A stretch of DNA of 12,094 nucleotides from CAXSEF01 sp964236695 (GCA_964236695.1 CAXSFU010000084.1:1-12094); one strand, 5' to 3'. Shown: positions 1-6,306, counted from the first letter of the stretch. Numbers and translations: made by a program. The notes: generated from the sequence alone by a model not told the origin.

Positions 1-28
1 CTTTGGAAACCTTGGGCATGGGTCAGAC
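1..28 (+). repeat. Tail of a palindromic intergenic repeat, cut by the window edge
   Basis: The window opens with CTTTGGAA, the end of the right arm of the CCAAAGGC/GCCTTTGG hairpin found at 3651-3669 and 12071-12088. It continues with CCTTGGGCATGGG, which resembles CCCTTGGGCAAGGCCGGG in the copy near 4479-4496. It is therefore probably the 3' part of another copy, in the same orientation as the others. It lies beyond the 3' end of the msrQ-like gene. Only the tail is visible, so the call is tentative. Confidence 0.45.
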
Positions 29-97
29 ATCGACGAGCGTCGCGGCCGGCCGCGGAGCTGGGCAGGGGTCCTGATGACCGTCCCACGGACCGTGGAA

Positions 98-117
98 GGG
101 CGGGAAGAGCCCGGCCC
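98..117 (-). terminator. Possible hairpin terminator after the msrQ-like gene
   Basis: Read on the minus strand just after the TAA stop at 127-125, GGGCCGGG-CTCTT-CCCGCCC folds into a seven-pair stem with one bulged base, followed by only two T residues. The lack of a T tract makes intrinsic termination uncertain. A second small palindrome, CCACG-GAC-CGTGG (83-95), lies just beyond it. Confidence 0.3.
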
Positions 118-124
118 TGCCTGC

Positions 125-1450
125 TTATGATCCGACGGTGAGGCGGGCGACGTAGCCGACCCAGGCCAGCAGCGGCAGGGCGAGCAGGGCGGCGGGCCGC
201 GAGACGCGCCAGCTCGCGGCGGCAAGCGCAAAGGCGGCCAGCGCGATGGCCGCGTCGCCGGCGAGCCCGAGGCTGCGGCTGTCCAGGCCCGCTGTGTACA
301 GCGGATAGAGCAGGCAGAGCAGCCAGACGGCATCGGCCGCGCGGGCCTGCCAGACGCCGCGCAGCCCGGCGCGGGCGGCGCCGAGCAGGGCGCCGAGGCC
401 GACCCAGGCCAGCGCCACGATCCAGGCGGCGGGGGAGTCCGGCTGGGCGTCGCCGCCGAGGGCGAATGTCCAGACCAGGGCCAGGGCGCCAACGGCGCTG
501 CCGGCGTAGAGCAGAGGGTCGAGCGCCGCCGGGCGGGGCTCGCGCAGGGCCAGGCGTCGCAGGACCACGGCGAGGGTGGCGACCAGGCCGAGCATCAGCA
601 CCTGCCCGGCCGGATGAGGGCCGAAGTCCAGGGCCAGCTCGGCGCCGAGCACGCGGGCGGGCGGGATGTGGGTGGCCAGGGCGTACCAGGCGTATTCCAG
701 GACGGCGGTGATCGCGCAGGCGGCGAGCGCCAGCACTGGCATGACGGCGAGGCTGCGGTCGCGGCCGGCCGGCAGGGCGCGCCACAGCATCGCCCACGCG
801 AACACGCCGGCGTAGAGCACGGCCTGGCCGACGTCGGCCTTGGACTGCAGGAAGAAATGGAACAGGGCGAGGCCGGCGAGCGGGTAGGCGAGGCGGTGCA
901 GGCGCTTCCAGTTGCGGCCCAGGCGGCGCATCGCGTCGTTGGTGGAGGTGGCGGCGAGCGCCACGAGGCCGAGCAGGGCGACGAAGCCGATCGTCAGGTA
1001 GAATCGGCGGAGAATCTCGCTGGCGACGTGGCCGAGATGCCAGCCCTGCTCGGTGGCGTAGAGCGCGAGATGGGCGCCGGCGTAGAGCGCGGCGGCGACA
1101 CCGACCATCCGGCGCACGGCGAGCACGCCAGGCCAGGCGGCGAGGATGCGCGCCGGGCTGATCAGCAGCGAGAGCAGGAGCAGGCGGGCGGCCCACAGGC
1201 CGGCGCCGAGGATCAGCGCCTTGACCGGGCGGGCGCCGAGGGCGTCGAGCCACCAGTCGGCGGCGAGCCACAGGGCGGGGACGAACAGCAGGGCGAACAC
1301 CGCGGCCTTGAACGGGGCGAAGCGGCCGGCGCGGTCGGTCCACGGGCGGGCGGGCGCGGAGCGGGCGGACGTGGCGGGCCGGGGCGCGCGCGGGGCGGGG
1401 CGGGGCGGGACACCCGACGAGGCCGCGTCGGCCGGCGGGCTCGCGCTCAT
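125..1450 (-). CDS. msrQ: MsrQ/YedZ-like haem-binding membrane protein with an extra C-terminal five-helix (TspO-like) domain
   Basis: This is a 441-residue polytopic membrane protein. Residues about 45-230 match the ferric-reductase-like haem domain of MsrQ, the inner-membrane b-haem protein that passes electrons to the periplasmic methionine sulfoxide reductase MsrP. The likely haem ligands are H127 (YAGAH), H185 (KRLHRLAY) and H198 (LFHFF). The 13-residue gap between the last two equals that between H151 and H164 of E. coli MsrQ. Residues 1-40 are Pro/Ala-rich. Residues 235-300 add two helices. Residues 310-440 add about five more, whose WxxxLAW and PxxxW motifs and helix order resemble TspO. 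The usual family length is about 200-300, so this is clearly extended. The ATG at 1450-1448 was chosen because it overlaps the upstream stop as ATGA and begins the recognisable protein; the longer open frame is Arg/Pro-rich noise. No msrP is visible. The MsrQ-fold call is firm; the function without MsrP is not. Confidence 0.85.
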   Translation of the reverse strand: MSASPPADAASSGVPPRPAPRAPRPATSARSAPARPWTDRAGRFAPFKAAVFALLFVPALWLAADWWLDALGARPVKALILGAGLWAARLLLLSLLISPARILAAWPGVLAVRRMVGVAAALYAGAHLALYATEQGWHLGHVASEILRRFYLTIGFVALLGLVALAATSTNDAMRRLGRNWKRLHRLAYPLAGLALFHFFLQSKADVGQAVLYAGVFAWAMLWRALPAGRDRSLAVMPVLALAACAITAVLEYAWYALATHIPPARVLGAELALDFGPHPAGQVLMLGLVATLAVVLRRLALREPRPAALDPLLYAGSAVGALALVWTFALGGDAQPDSPAAWIVALAWVGLGALLGAARAGLRGVWQARAADAVWLLCLLYPLYTAGLDSRSLGLAGDAAIALAAFALAAASWRVSRPAALLALPLLAWVGYVARLTVGS

Positions 1451-2127
1451 CGGGCGACCTGCGGCGTGGTGGCGGGCGGGGCGGCCGCGTCGGCCGGCGC
1501 GAGGTGGCGGTAGCCGTCGGGGATCTCGAACAGCGCCGTGTCCTGCGGGGCGTAGCTGACCCTGGTTGCCTCGATCATCACCCTGCCTCCTGAGGCGGCG
1601 CGCAGCAGCACGCCGTCCGGTGTGAGGCAGACCGTGGTGGCGCTGCCCTGCATGTCCGTTGTTCGCCATTCCGTGCAGGAAGTTACCGCCACGGTGGCCT
1701 CGCCGAGACGCTCGAACCGGGCGTCGGAGGACGCTGCGGCGCCGAGGCCGGGCGGGGTCGGCATGTCGATCACCTCGCGCGGGCCGATCTCGACCATCTG
1801 CATGCGACGCGCAGCGTAGTCGACAATCATGAACACCCCCTCACCAGGCGGGTCCACGCGCAGGCGGCGATCGGCGACGTGCCAGCGCAGGCGCTGCGTC
1901 GGCGCGGGCATGGACGCGGGCGCGCCAGGCGGCGAGGGCATGCGATACACCACGTCCACGTCGCGGGTCGGGATCAGCAGCGGCGGGTTTTCCGCCCGCG
2001 CCGGGAGGGACAGGCACAGCGCCGCCAGCAGCGTGGCTGCGGACAGGCTGGCCGGGCACGCCAGGCGCCCGGCATCCGGCAGGAGAGGCCCTGTCGCCGC
2101 CGACCGTGCGACGGCGGGGCGTCTCAC
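1447..2127 (-). CDS. Secreted protein of unknown function, paralogue of the gene upstream
   Basis: This 226-residue protein is not from a family I can name. It begins with a hydrophobic signal segment (about residues 27-42) ending in PARA before ENPP, so it is probably exported by Sec. The mature part starts PLLIPTRDVDVVY, contains alternating beta-like stretches (such as VFMIVDY and MQMVEIG), and has two cysteines, C151 in SCTEW and C167 in VCLTPDGVLLR. The same landmarks occur in the upstream neighbour, so the two are tandem paralogues. The beta pattern recalls LolA/DUF4412-type periplasmic folds, but that is only a resemblance. The GTG at 2127-2125 was chosen because it forms a GTGA overlap with the preceding stop; no ATG lies in frame at a sensible place, and the resulting 46-residue leader is rather long. 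Its own stop overlaps the msrQ start as ATGA, so translation is probably coupled on both sides. Confidence 0.75.
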   Translation of the reverse strand: MRRPAVARSAATGPLLPDAGRLACPASLSAATLLAALCLSLPARAENPPLLIPTRDVDVVYRMPSPPGAPASMPAPTQRLRWHVADRRLRVDPPGEGVFMIVDYAARRMQMVEIGPREVIDMPTPPGLGAAASSDARFERLGEATVAVTSCTEWRTTDMQGSATTVCLTPDGVLLRAASGGRVMIEATRVSYAPQDTALFEIPDGYRHLAPADAAAPPATTPQVAR

Positions 2128-2771
2128 CGGCCGCCGCCGAAGTCCGGCAGCGTCATCTGGTGGAAGTCGGACGGCGGCACGAACAGCGAGGGCGCCAGCG
2201 GGCCTTCGCGCACGTCGGTGGCGACCAGAGACCCTGCCCTGCCGCGCGAGTCGGTGCCGGAGAAGCGCAGCAGCACGCCGTCGCCGGTGACGCAGCCGGT
2301 GCCGGCGCCGCGTGGCGAGCGGACGTGCCACTCCGTGCACGGCAGGCCGGCGACGGTGGCGGTGCCGGCACGGGTGAACTGCATCGACGGGTCGAGGAGG
2401 TACTCGTCGAGGCCATGGCCGCGGCCGGGAAGCACCGAGTACATGTGCAGGCCGTTGAGCATGAGCACGCCCTGCCCGGAGACCGGGTCGAGCAGCAGGG
2501 TGGTGGCGTCGCCGCTGTCGATCCTGGCGCGACGCAGCCCGGCGGCGATCTCGGCGCGGACCTGGCGCACCGGGACCTGGGGGGCGTCCACGTCGTAGCT
2601 CACGGTGACGTCACGGGTCGGGCGCAGCAGAGGCCGGTCCTGCGCCGCCAGGGCCGCGGGCGTGACGGGCAGGCCTGCGGCGAGCAGGGCCCCGACCCCC
2701 GCGAGCCCCCGGCGCACAGGGCGAGACGCGTTGCCGGCGGGGGATGGCGAGGCGGGGGCGCGGGTGCTCAT
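2124..2771 (-). CDS. Secreted protein of unknown function, first gene of the msrQ-like operon
   Basis: This 215-residue protein has an N-terminal export signal: a basic RPVRRG (residues 17-22), then a hydrophobic core, then a cleavage-like ALA before AQDRPLL (about residue 43). It shares with the next gene PLLRPTRDVTVSY at the start of the mature part, a TATVAGLPCTEW segment (C145) and GCVTGDGVLLRF (C160). The cysteine spacing is 15 residues here and 16 in the neighbour, which suggests a conserved disulfide. The middle (residues 70-125) alternates short hydrophobic strands such as TTLLLDP and GVLMLNGLHMYSV, consistent with an all-beta periplasmic protein. The ATG at 2771-2769 places the signal correctly; an extension to 2873 would add only Arg/Pro-rich sequence. 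No strong Shine-Dalgarno sequence is visible. The family is not recognised. A periplasmic partner or substrate of the haem protein is inferred from context only. Confidence 0.75.
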   Translation of the reverse strand: MSTRAPASPSPAGNASRPVRRGLAGVGALLAAGLPVTPAALAAQDRPLLRPTRDVTVSYDVDAPQVPVRQVRAEIAAGLRRARIDSGDATTLLLDPVSGQGVLMLNGLHMYSVLPGRGHGLDEYLLDPSMQFTRAGTATVAGLPCTEWHVRSPRGAGTGCVTGDGVLLRFSGTDSRGRAGSLVATDVREGPLAPSLFVPPSDFHQMTLPDFGGGR

Positions 2772-2909
2772 GCTGCGCAGGTTGGCCGGCCGGCTGCCGG
2801 CGTCAAGCGGCGGCGGCGACCTGCGCGGACCCCGGGCGGCGCGGCGCGCCCTTGATTGCGGGCGTGGCTGCATCTACGCAGGCGCGTCCTGCAGACGAGC
2901 GCCGCCAGA
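2772..2909. promoter_or_regulatory. Divergent promoter region between the msrQ-like operon and pmtA
   Basis: About 138 bases separate two outward-facing genes, so promoters for both must lie here or slightly inside the gene starts. The sequence is extremely GC-rich. The only sigma70-like candidate I see is TTGATT at 2852-2857 with TACGCA 17 bases later (2875-2880), facing pmtA; the -10 match is poor. No operator palindrome stands out. The size of the region depends on the uncertain pmtA start. Confidence 0.35.
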
Positions 2910-3620
2910 GTGACACAAACCAGCTCCACGCCCCCCCGACTGCGCCGCCCCTCGCTGCGCCCTCCCCTCGGGCCGCGCCTGACCCCGCACAAGGCGCTCG
3001 ACGCCGACGACGTGCGCGCCGCCTACCGGCGCTGGGCCGGGGTATACGACCAGGCGTTCGGCGGCGTCTCGGCGCACGGCCGGCGGCAGGCGGTGGCGGC
3101 GGTCAACGCGCTGGCCGGCACGCGTGTGCTCGAGGTCGGCGTCGGCACCGGGCTCGCCCTGCCGCACTATGCGGGCGCCAAGCGGATCACCGGGATCGAC
3201 CTGTCGGGCGAGATGCTGGAACGGGCGCGGGCGCGGGTCGCGGAGTGCGGGCTCGCCAACGTCGAGCAGCTGATCGAGGGCGACGCGGAGGCGACCGGGC
3301 TGCCGGCGGCCTCGTTCGACATCGCGGTGGCGATGTTCGTGGCCTCCGTGGTGCCGAATCCGCGGCTGCTGATGGCGGAGATGCAGCGCGTGGTGCGGCC
3401 GGGCGGGCACATGCTGTTCGTGAACCACTTCGCCGCGGAGCGCGGGCCGCGCTGGTGGGTGGAGAAGGCGCTGGCGCCGGCATCGCACGCGCTGGGCTGG
3501 CACCCGGACTTCTCCATGGCCGCGCTGATGTCGGCCGAGCAGCGCGGGCGGGCCAGGGTGTCGGCGGTGCCGCCGCTGGGGCTGTTCACCCTGGTGCAGC
3601 TGGTGAACGGGGACGGCTAG
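2910..3620 (+). CDS. pmtA: PmtA-type phosphatidylethanolamine N-methyltransferase (class I SAM-dependent)
   Basis: This enzyme likely transfers methyl groups from S-adenosylmethionine to phosphatidylethanolamine in steps, giving phosphatidylcholine at the inner membrane. Numbering from the GTG at 2910, YRRWAGVYDQAFG (residues 39-51) is the opening signature of Rhodobacter-type PmtA. VLEVGVGTG (73-81) is the glycine-rich SAM motif I, GIDLS (95-99) supplies the acidic ribose-binding residue, and VVRPGGHMLFVNHF (161-174) is the strand after the post-motif loop. The core of about 200 residues is the usual family size. The start is uncertain: GTG 2910 gives 236 residues with a Pro/Arg-rich leader, TTG 2856 adds more of the same, and GTG 3012 gives a compact 202-residue protein. 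None has a clear ribosome binding site. It is divergent from the msrQ-like operon, and a palindromic repeat starts directly after its TAG. A related ubiquinone or menaquinone methyltransferase is less likely. Confidence 0.82.
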   Translation: MTQTSSTPPRLRRPSLRPPLGPRLTPHKALDADDVRAAYRRWAGVYDQAFGGVSAHGRRQAVAAVNALAGTRVLEVGVGTGLALPHYAGAKRITGIDLSGEMLERARARVAECGLANVEQLIEGDAEATGLPAASFDIAVAMFVASVVPNPRLLMAEMQRVVRPGGHMLFVNHFAAERGPRWWVEKALAPASHALGWHPDFSMAALMSAEQRGRARVSAVPPLGLFTLVQLVNGDG

Positions 3621-3748
3621 AAAGGCCAGGGGCGCTGCCCCTGGACCCCGCCAAAGGCCGAGCCTTTGGAATCCACTTCTTAAGTAGAGCCGGTCCAGGG
3701 GCGGCTCGCCCCTGGCGGGTCTGGGCAGAGCCTAGCCTTGCTCGCCTC
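3621..3748 (+). repeat. Modular palindromic repeat, complete copy (modules A, B, C)
   Basis: The repeat begins right after the pmtA stop. Module A has two perfect 8-pair hairpins: CCAGGGGC (3626-3633) with GCCCCTGG (3637-3644), and CCAAAGGC (3651-3658) with GCCTTTGG (3662-3669). After an AT-richer spacer (3670-3690), module B is a third 8-pair hairpin, CCAGGGGC (3695-3702)/GCCCCTGG (3708-3715), with a 5-base loop GGCTC. Module C is GGGTCTGGGCAGAGC and CTAGCCTTGCT (3717-3742). The same modules recur near 4418-4550, 9354-9410 and 12036-12094. It has no T tract, but it lies between convergent genes and could work as a bidirectional terminator or mRNA-stabilising hairpin. Confidence 0.85.
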
Positions 3749-3774
3749 GGCAGGTCGAGATTTTCGCCAGCAGG

Positions 3775-3803
3775 CCGGGTCCAGGGCAGAGCCCTGACCT
3801 TAC
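3775..3803 (+). repeat. Extra module C of the palindromic repeat, overlapping a stop codon
   Basis: CCGGGTCCAGGGCAGAGCC followed by CTGACCTTAC aligns with module C at 3717-3742 and 4519-4544. Here it contains a clean hairpin, CAGGGC (3782-3787)-AGA-GCCCTG (3791-3796). The minus-strand gene ending at 3800 has its TAA stop (3802-3800) inside this module, so the element reaches the end of the coding region. Confidence 0.6.
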
Positions 3804-4330
3804 CTGAGGTGTTTCGCGACCTCCCTGCGGTGCTGCGCCACCGACCTGCGCAGGTCCAGCGCGGGCGCCGCCACGGTGTCGGCATAGGCCTGGCCGTCCC
3901 AGACCCAGCGGTCGTCGCCGTCCACGATCAGGTCGGCCATGCCCGCGTGCTGCTCGGGGGCGACGCGGATCGGGCCGCTGACGCTGTCGAGCACGCGGCG
4001 CCAGCCGCCGGGGGCATTGACGTAGACCGAGGTGGAGCAGCCGGCGGAGCCGCACAGGTCGGCGGATTGCAGCTGCACGAACAGCGCGGCCGGCGCGCGG
4101 CGGCCGGCGAGACGGGCGCTGCCAACCAGGACCAGCGGCGGCTCGCTCCTGCTGTCGGACGCGGTGACGTCGCGGGCGGTGAGAGCGCGCGCGGTCTGGT
4201 CCTCTGCCGAGCCGGGGCGCGCGCTCAGCACCACCGTGCCGGACGGCACGGAGGTCTTGCGCACGTGGCGCGGCGCCGCCGCCATCAGCCCCAGCAGGGC
4301 CGCAGTCCCGATCAGCCTCGACGCCCGCAT
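3800..4330 (-). CDS. Small secreted protein of unknown function with a CGSAGC motif
   Basis: This 176-residue protein has a short signal-like N-terminus (basic MRASR, hydrophobic residues 6-19, then AAAP). The mature part has a hydrophobic PLVLVG, then an ALFVQLQSADLCGSAGCSTSVYV stretch (residues 82-104) with two close cysteines, C93 and C98, probably a small disulfide loop. A final IRVAPEQHAGMADLIVDGDDRWVWDGQAY region (121-149) follows. I have seen this arrangement (CGxxGC, then G-W, then DL-V and WDG-Y) in small periplasmic hypothetical proteins of Proteobacteria, but cannot give it a function. The ATG at 4330 is supported by a GGGGAG ribosome binding site about 8 bases upstream. The gene converges on pmtA, and its stop lies inside a palindromic repeat module. 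It is separated from the RTX-like gene upstream by a repeat copy, so it is probably transcribed on its own. Confidence 0.75.
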   Translation of the reverse strand: MRASRLIGTAALLGLMAAAPRHVRKTSVPSGTVVLSARPGSAEDQTARALTARDVTASDSRSEPPLVLVGSARLAGRRAPAALFVQLQSADLCGSAGCSTSVYVNAPGGWRRVLDSVSGPIRVAPEQHAGMADLIVDGDDRWVWDGQAYADTVAAPALDLRRSVAQHRREVAKHLR

Positions 4331-4417
4331 CGCGTGCTCCCCGTGTTCGCCGCTACAGATCGGCTCCGCGCGGCGCGGTCAAGGCGTGGGCTGCGGGTCG
4401 TCAGGGGGTGGCACGCC

Positions 4418-4550
4418 GAAGGCAAGGCCAGGGGCTCTGCCCCTGGACCCCGCCAAAGGCTGCGCCCTTGGAACGCATCCCTTGGGCAAGGCCGGGTCCG
4501 GGAGAGGTTGCCCGTGGCGGGTCCGGGCAGAGCTCGGCCTTGCTGTTCGC
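4418..4550 (+). repeat. Modular palindromic repeat, second copy with decayed right half
   Basis: Bases 4418-4460 are identical over 43 positions to 12036-12078. The first hairpin, CCAGGGGC (4428-4435)/GCCCCTGG (4439-4446), is perfect. The second, CCAAAGGC (4453-4460)/GCCCTTGG (4464-4471), has one mismatch. Module B is worn (GTCCGGGAGAGGTTGCCCG, 4496-4514), while module C (GGGTCCGGGCAGAGC, 4519-4533, then GGCCTTGCT) is well kept. It lies between two minus-strand genes, downstream of the RTX-like gene, but has the same plus-strand orientation as the other copies. Confidence 0.8.
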
Positions 4551-4565
4551 GGCGCGGTCACGCCT

Positions 4566-6170
4566 TCAGGAATATGCGGACGCCGGGAGCGACGCCACGC
4601 CCAGCAGCGTGACCTGCGTGTGGTCGGAGAAGCTCAGCACCGTGCTGCCGCCAGCGGTGGCGAGGGTGGGGGCGGCCGCGTAGCCCTGCGCGGAGATGCG
4701 GTCGGTGCCGACCTTGAACCCGGCCACCGCTAGGCTGCCGCCGGCGCCGTTCACCACGCCGATCAGGTCGGGGCCCGACCCTGCGAACAGGGTCGTGCTG
4801 CCGCCGCCGAGCTGCACGTAGTCGGCGCCCGCGCCGCCCAGGATGACGTCCTGGCCGGTGCCTGCGAAGATCGCGGCGGTGCCGGCGCCGCCGCTGAGGG
4901 TGGCGGCGCCGCTGCCGGCGACGATCACGCTCGGGCCGCCGCCGGCCGCGATCACGTCCGGGCCCGCGCCGCCGAAGAACACGTTGTTTGCGGTGGCGCC
5001 GGAGCCGGTGAGGGTCTCGGTGCCGGCGACGATGAGATTGCTGCCAGTGCCATTGTCGGTGCCGTTTGCGACGAGGATGTCGCCGCTGCCGCCGCCCACG
5101 ATCGTGACCGGCGCGGGCGGGGCGGCGATCGCGAACTGGCGGCCCTGGGCGTCGGTGTAGCCGTTGATCGGCCGGGGGCCGGGCACGTCGAGGCCGGCGA
5201 TGATGACGTTGTCGCCGGCGGTGCCGCCGTAGAATGCGCCGCTTTCGTTGCCGCCGAACACGGTGACGCTGCCGGTGCCGCCCTGGACGGTGAACGAGCC
5301 GAACACGGGCACTCCATACGGCTGTCCCATGAAGGTCGCGTTCGGGTCGATCGAGCCCACGATGTTGGCGTGCCCGGCGCCGTTCTCATAGAGGAGGCCT
5401 GTGGCCTTGGCGAAGACCGTGGTGGTCTGGTCCGTGGCGTCGATCTCCGCGAGGCCGGTCGTGGTGATGGGTCCGACCACGACGCCGGGGTCGAGCACGA
5501 GCGTGCCTGCCAGCAGCACCGGCCCGCTGCCGCCGGCGGTGCCTGCGGCCAGCTCGAGCCGCGCGCCTTGGGCCACCAGGCCGCCGGAGAAGCTGTTGGC
5601 GGGGTTGGCCAGAACAACGTCGCTGCCGGGGATCACCGCGCCCGCGAAACCGATTCGGCCGACCAAGCCGCCGATCCTCAGGGTGCCGGGGCCGCTGATC
5701 AGGCCGGTCAGGGTGGCAGCCGGGGCGGCGGTCGCACCGACCAAGTCAATCACGCCGAGGGCGGGTAGGAGGATCGGGCTGGCGAGCGTGTCGAGGCTGC
5801 CGAGAAGGCTGCCGTTGTTCAGGGTGAGGGTGCCCGGGGCGAACGACGCGCCGGGCTGCACGGTGAGCTGGCCGCCGTCCGTCACCGTGGCGGCGGCGGC
5901 CAGCAGCGCGGCGGTCGCGGTCAGCGTGGCGAACACTTGGTCATCGACGAAGGTGGCGACGGCATGGGTGCCGGACAGTGTCAGGTTGTAGACAAGCCGG
6001 TCCAGCCTGATGTCGAGGGAGGCCGCGGCACCGTCGCCGGTGATCGTCTCATCGCCCATGGCGCTGTCGCCGCCGAACACGGCGTCGTCGACCGCGGTGG
6101 GGACGCCATCGCTCCAGTTGGATGCCGTGTTCCAGTCGCCCGACCCGCCGATCCACGTCGTGGTCGCCAT
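4566..6170 (-). CDS. RTX-like beta-repeat protein, probable type I secretion substrate
   Basis: This 534-residue Gly/Ala/Thr/Val-rich protein has no N-terminal signal peptide and no cysteine. It starts TTTWIGGSGDWNTASNWSDGVP (residues 3-24), a motif common at the front of large extracellular beta-repeat proteins. Residues about 158-208 resemble an autotransporter-associated beta repeat (SGPGTL, then NSFSGGLVAQGARLEL). Residues 357-475 contain degenerate RTX-like nonapeptides, including GGGSGDIL, GGAGPDVI, AGTGQDVI, GGAGADYV and AGSGPDLI. The end (residues 484-525, FKVGTDRISAQGY and then SFSDHTQVTLLGV) resembles the C-terminal region of type I-secreted proteins. The ATG at 6170 has a strong GGGGGGAA site (6182-6175) with 4 bases between. 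The role is inferred to be surface or extracellular, possibly calcium-binding. No type I exporter gene is in the window, and the ligand or activity cannot be read from sequence. Confidence 0.8.
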   Translation of the reverse strand: MATTTWIGGSGDWNTASNWSDGVPTAVDDAVFGGDSAMGDETITGDGAAASLDIRLDRLVYNLTLSGTHAVATFVDDQVFATLTATAALLAAAATVTDGGQLTVQPGASFAPGTLTLNNGSLLGSLDTLASPILLPALGVIDLVGATAAPAATLTGLISGPGTLRIGGLVGRIGFAGAVIPGSDVVLANPANSFSGGLVAQGARLELAAGTAGGSGPVLLAGTLVLDPGVVVGPITTTGLAEIDATDQTTTVFAKATGLLYENGAGHANIVGSIDPNATFMGQPYGVPVFGSFTVQGGTGSVTVFGGNESGAFYGGTAGDNVIIAGLDVPGPRPINGYTDAQGRQFAIAAPPAPVTIVGGGSGDILVANGTDNGTGSNLIVAGTETLTGSGATANNVFFGGAGPDVIAAGGGPSVIVAGSGAATLSGGAGTAAIFAGTGQDVILGGAGADYVQLGGGSTTLFAGSGPDLIGVVNGAGGSLAVAGFKVGTDRISAQGYAAAPTLATAGGSTVLSFSDHTQVTLLGVASLPASAYS

Positions 6171-6306
6171 GGTGTTCCCCCCTGCCCTGCCGGCAGGCCG
6201 CCACAACCGGAGCGCGTTGTCCAGCCGTCACGGTCGCGCAAGGAACGGGCGGGCAGGCCCTGTCCGGGCCTTGCCTTGAGGCGCCGGGCCTGCGACCGAG
6301 CCGGCC
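6171..6306. promoter_or_regulatory. Divergent spacer between the RTX-like gene and xthA
   Basis: This 136-base gap separates divergent genes and must supply both promoters unless they extend into coding sequence. The clear element is the GGGGGGAA ribosome binding site of the RTX-like gene (6182-6175, minus strand). The xthA side has no evident Shine-Dalgarno sequence (GAGCCGGCC before the ATG). No convincing -35/-10 pair was found. Confidence 0.35.

Noticed and set aside
614..1513. A 299-codon plus-strand frame antisense to the msrQ-like gene
   Set aside because: It is a Gly/Glu/Arg-rich shadow; the minus strand encodes a clear multi-helix protein with haem-ligand histidines.
2744..4612. A 622-codon plus-strand frame across pmtA, the repeat and the opposite-strand gene
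   Set aside because: It runs through a real methyltransferase in another frame, through palindromic repeats and across an opposite-strand gene; its composition is Arg/Ala/Gly noise.
4746..5102. A tandem DNA repeat or CRISPR-like array in the RTX-like gene
   Set aside because: The periodicity is at the protein level (Gly-rich nonapeptides); the DNA units are too diverged and there are no regular spacers.
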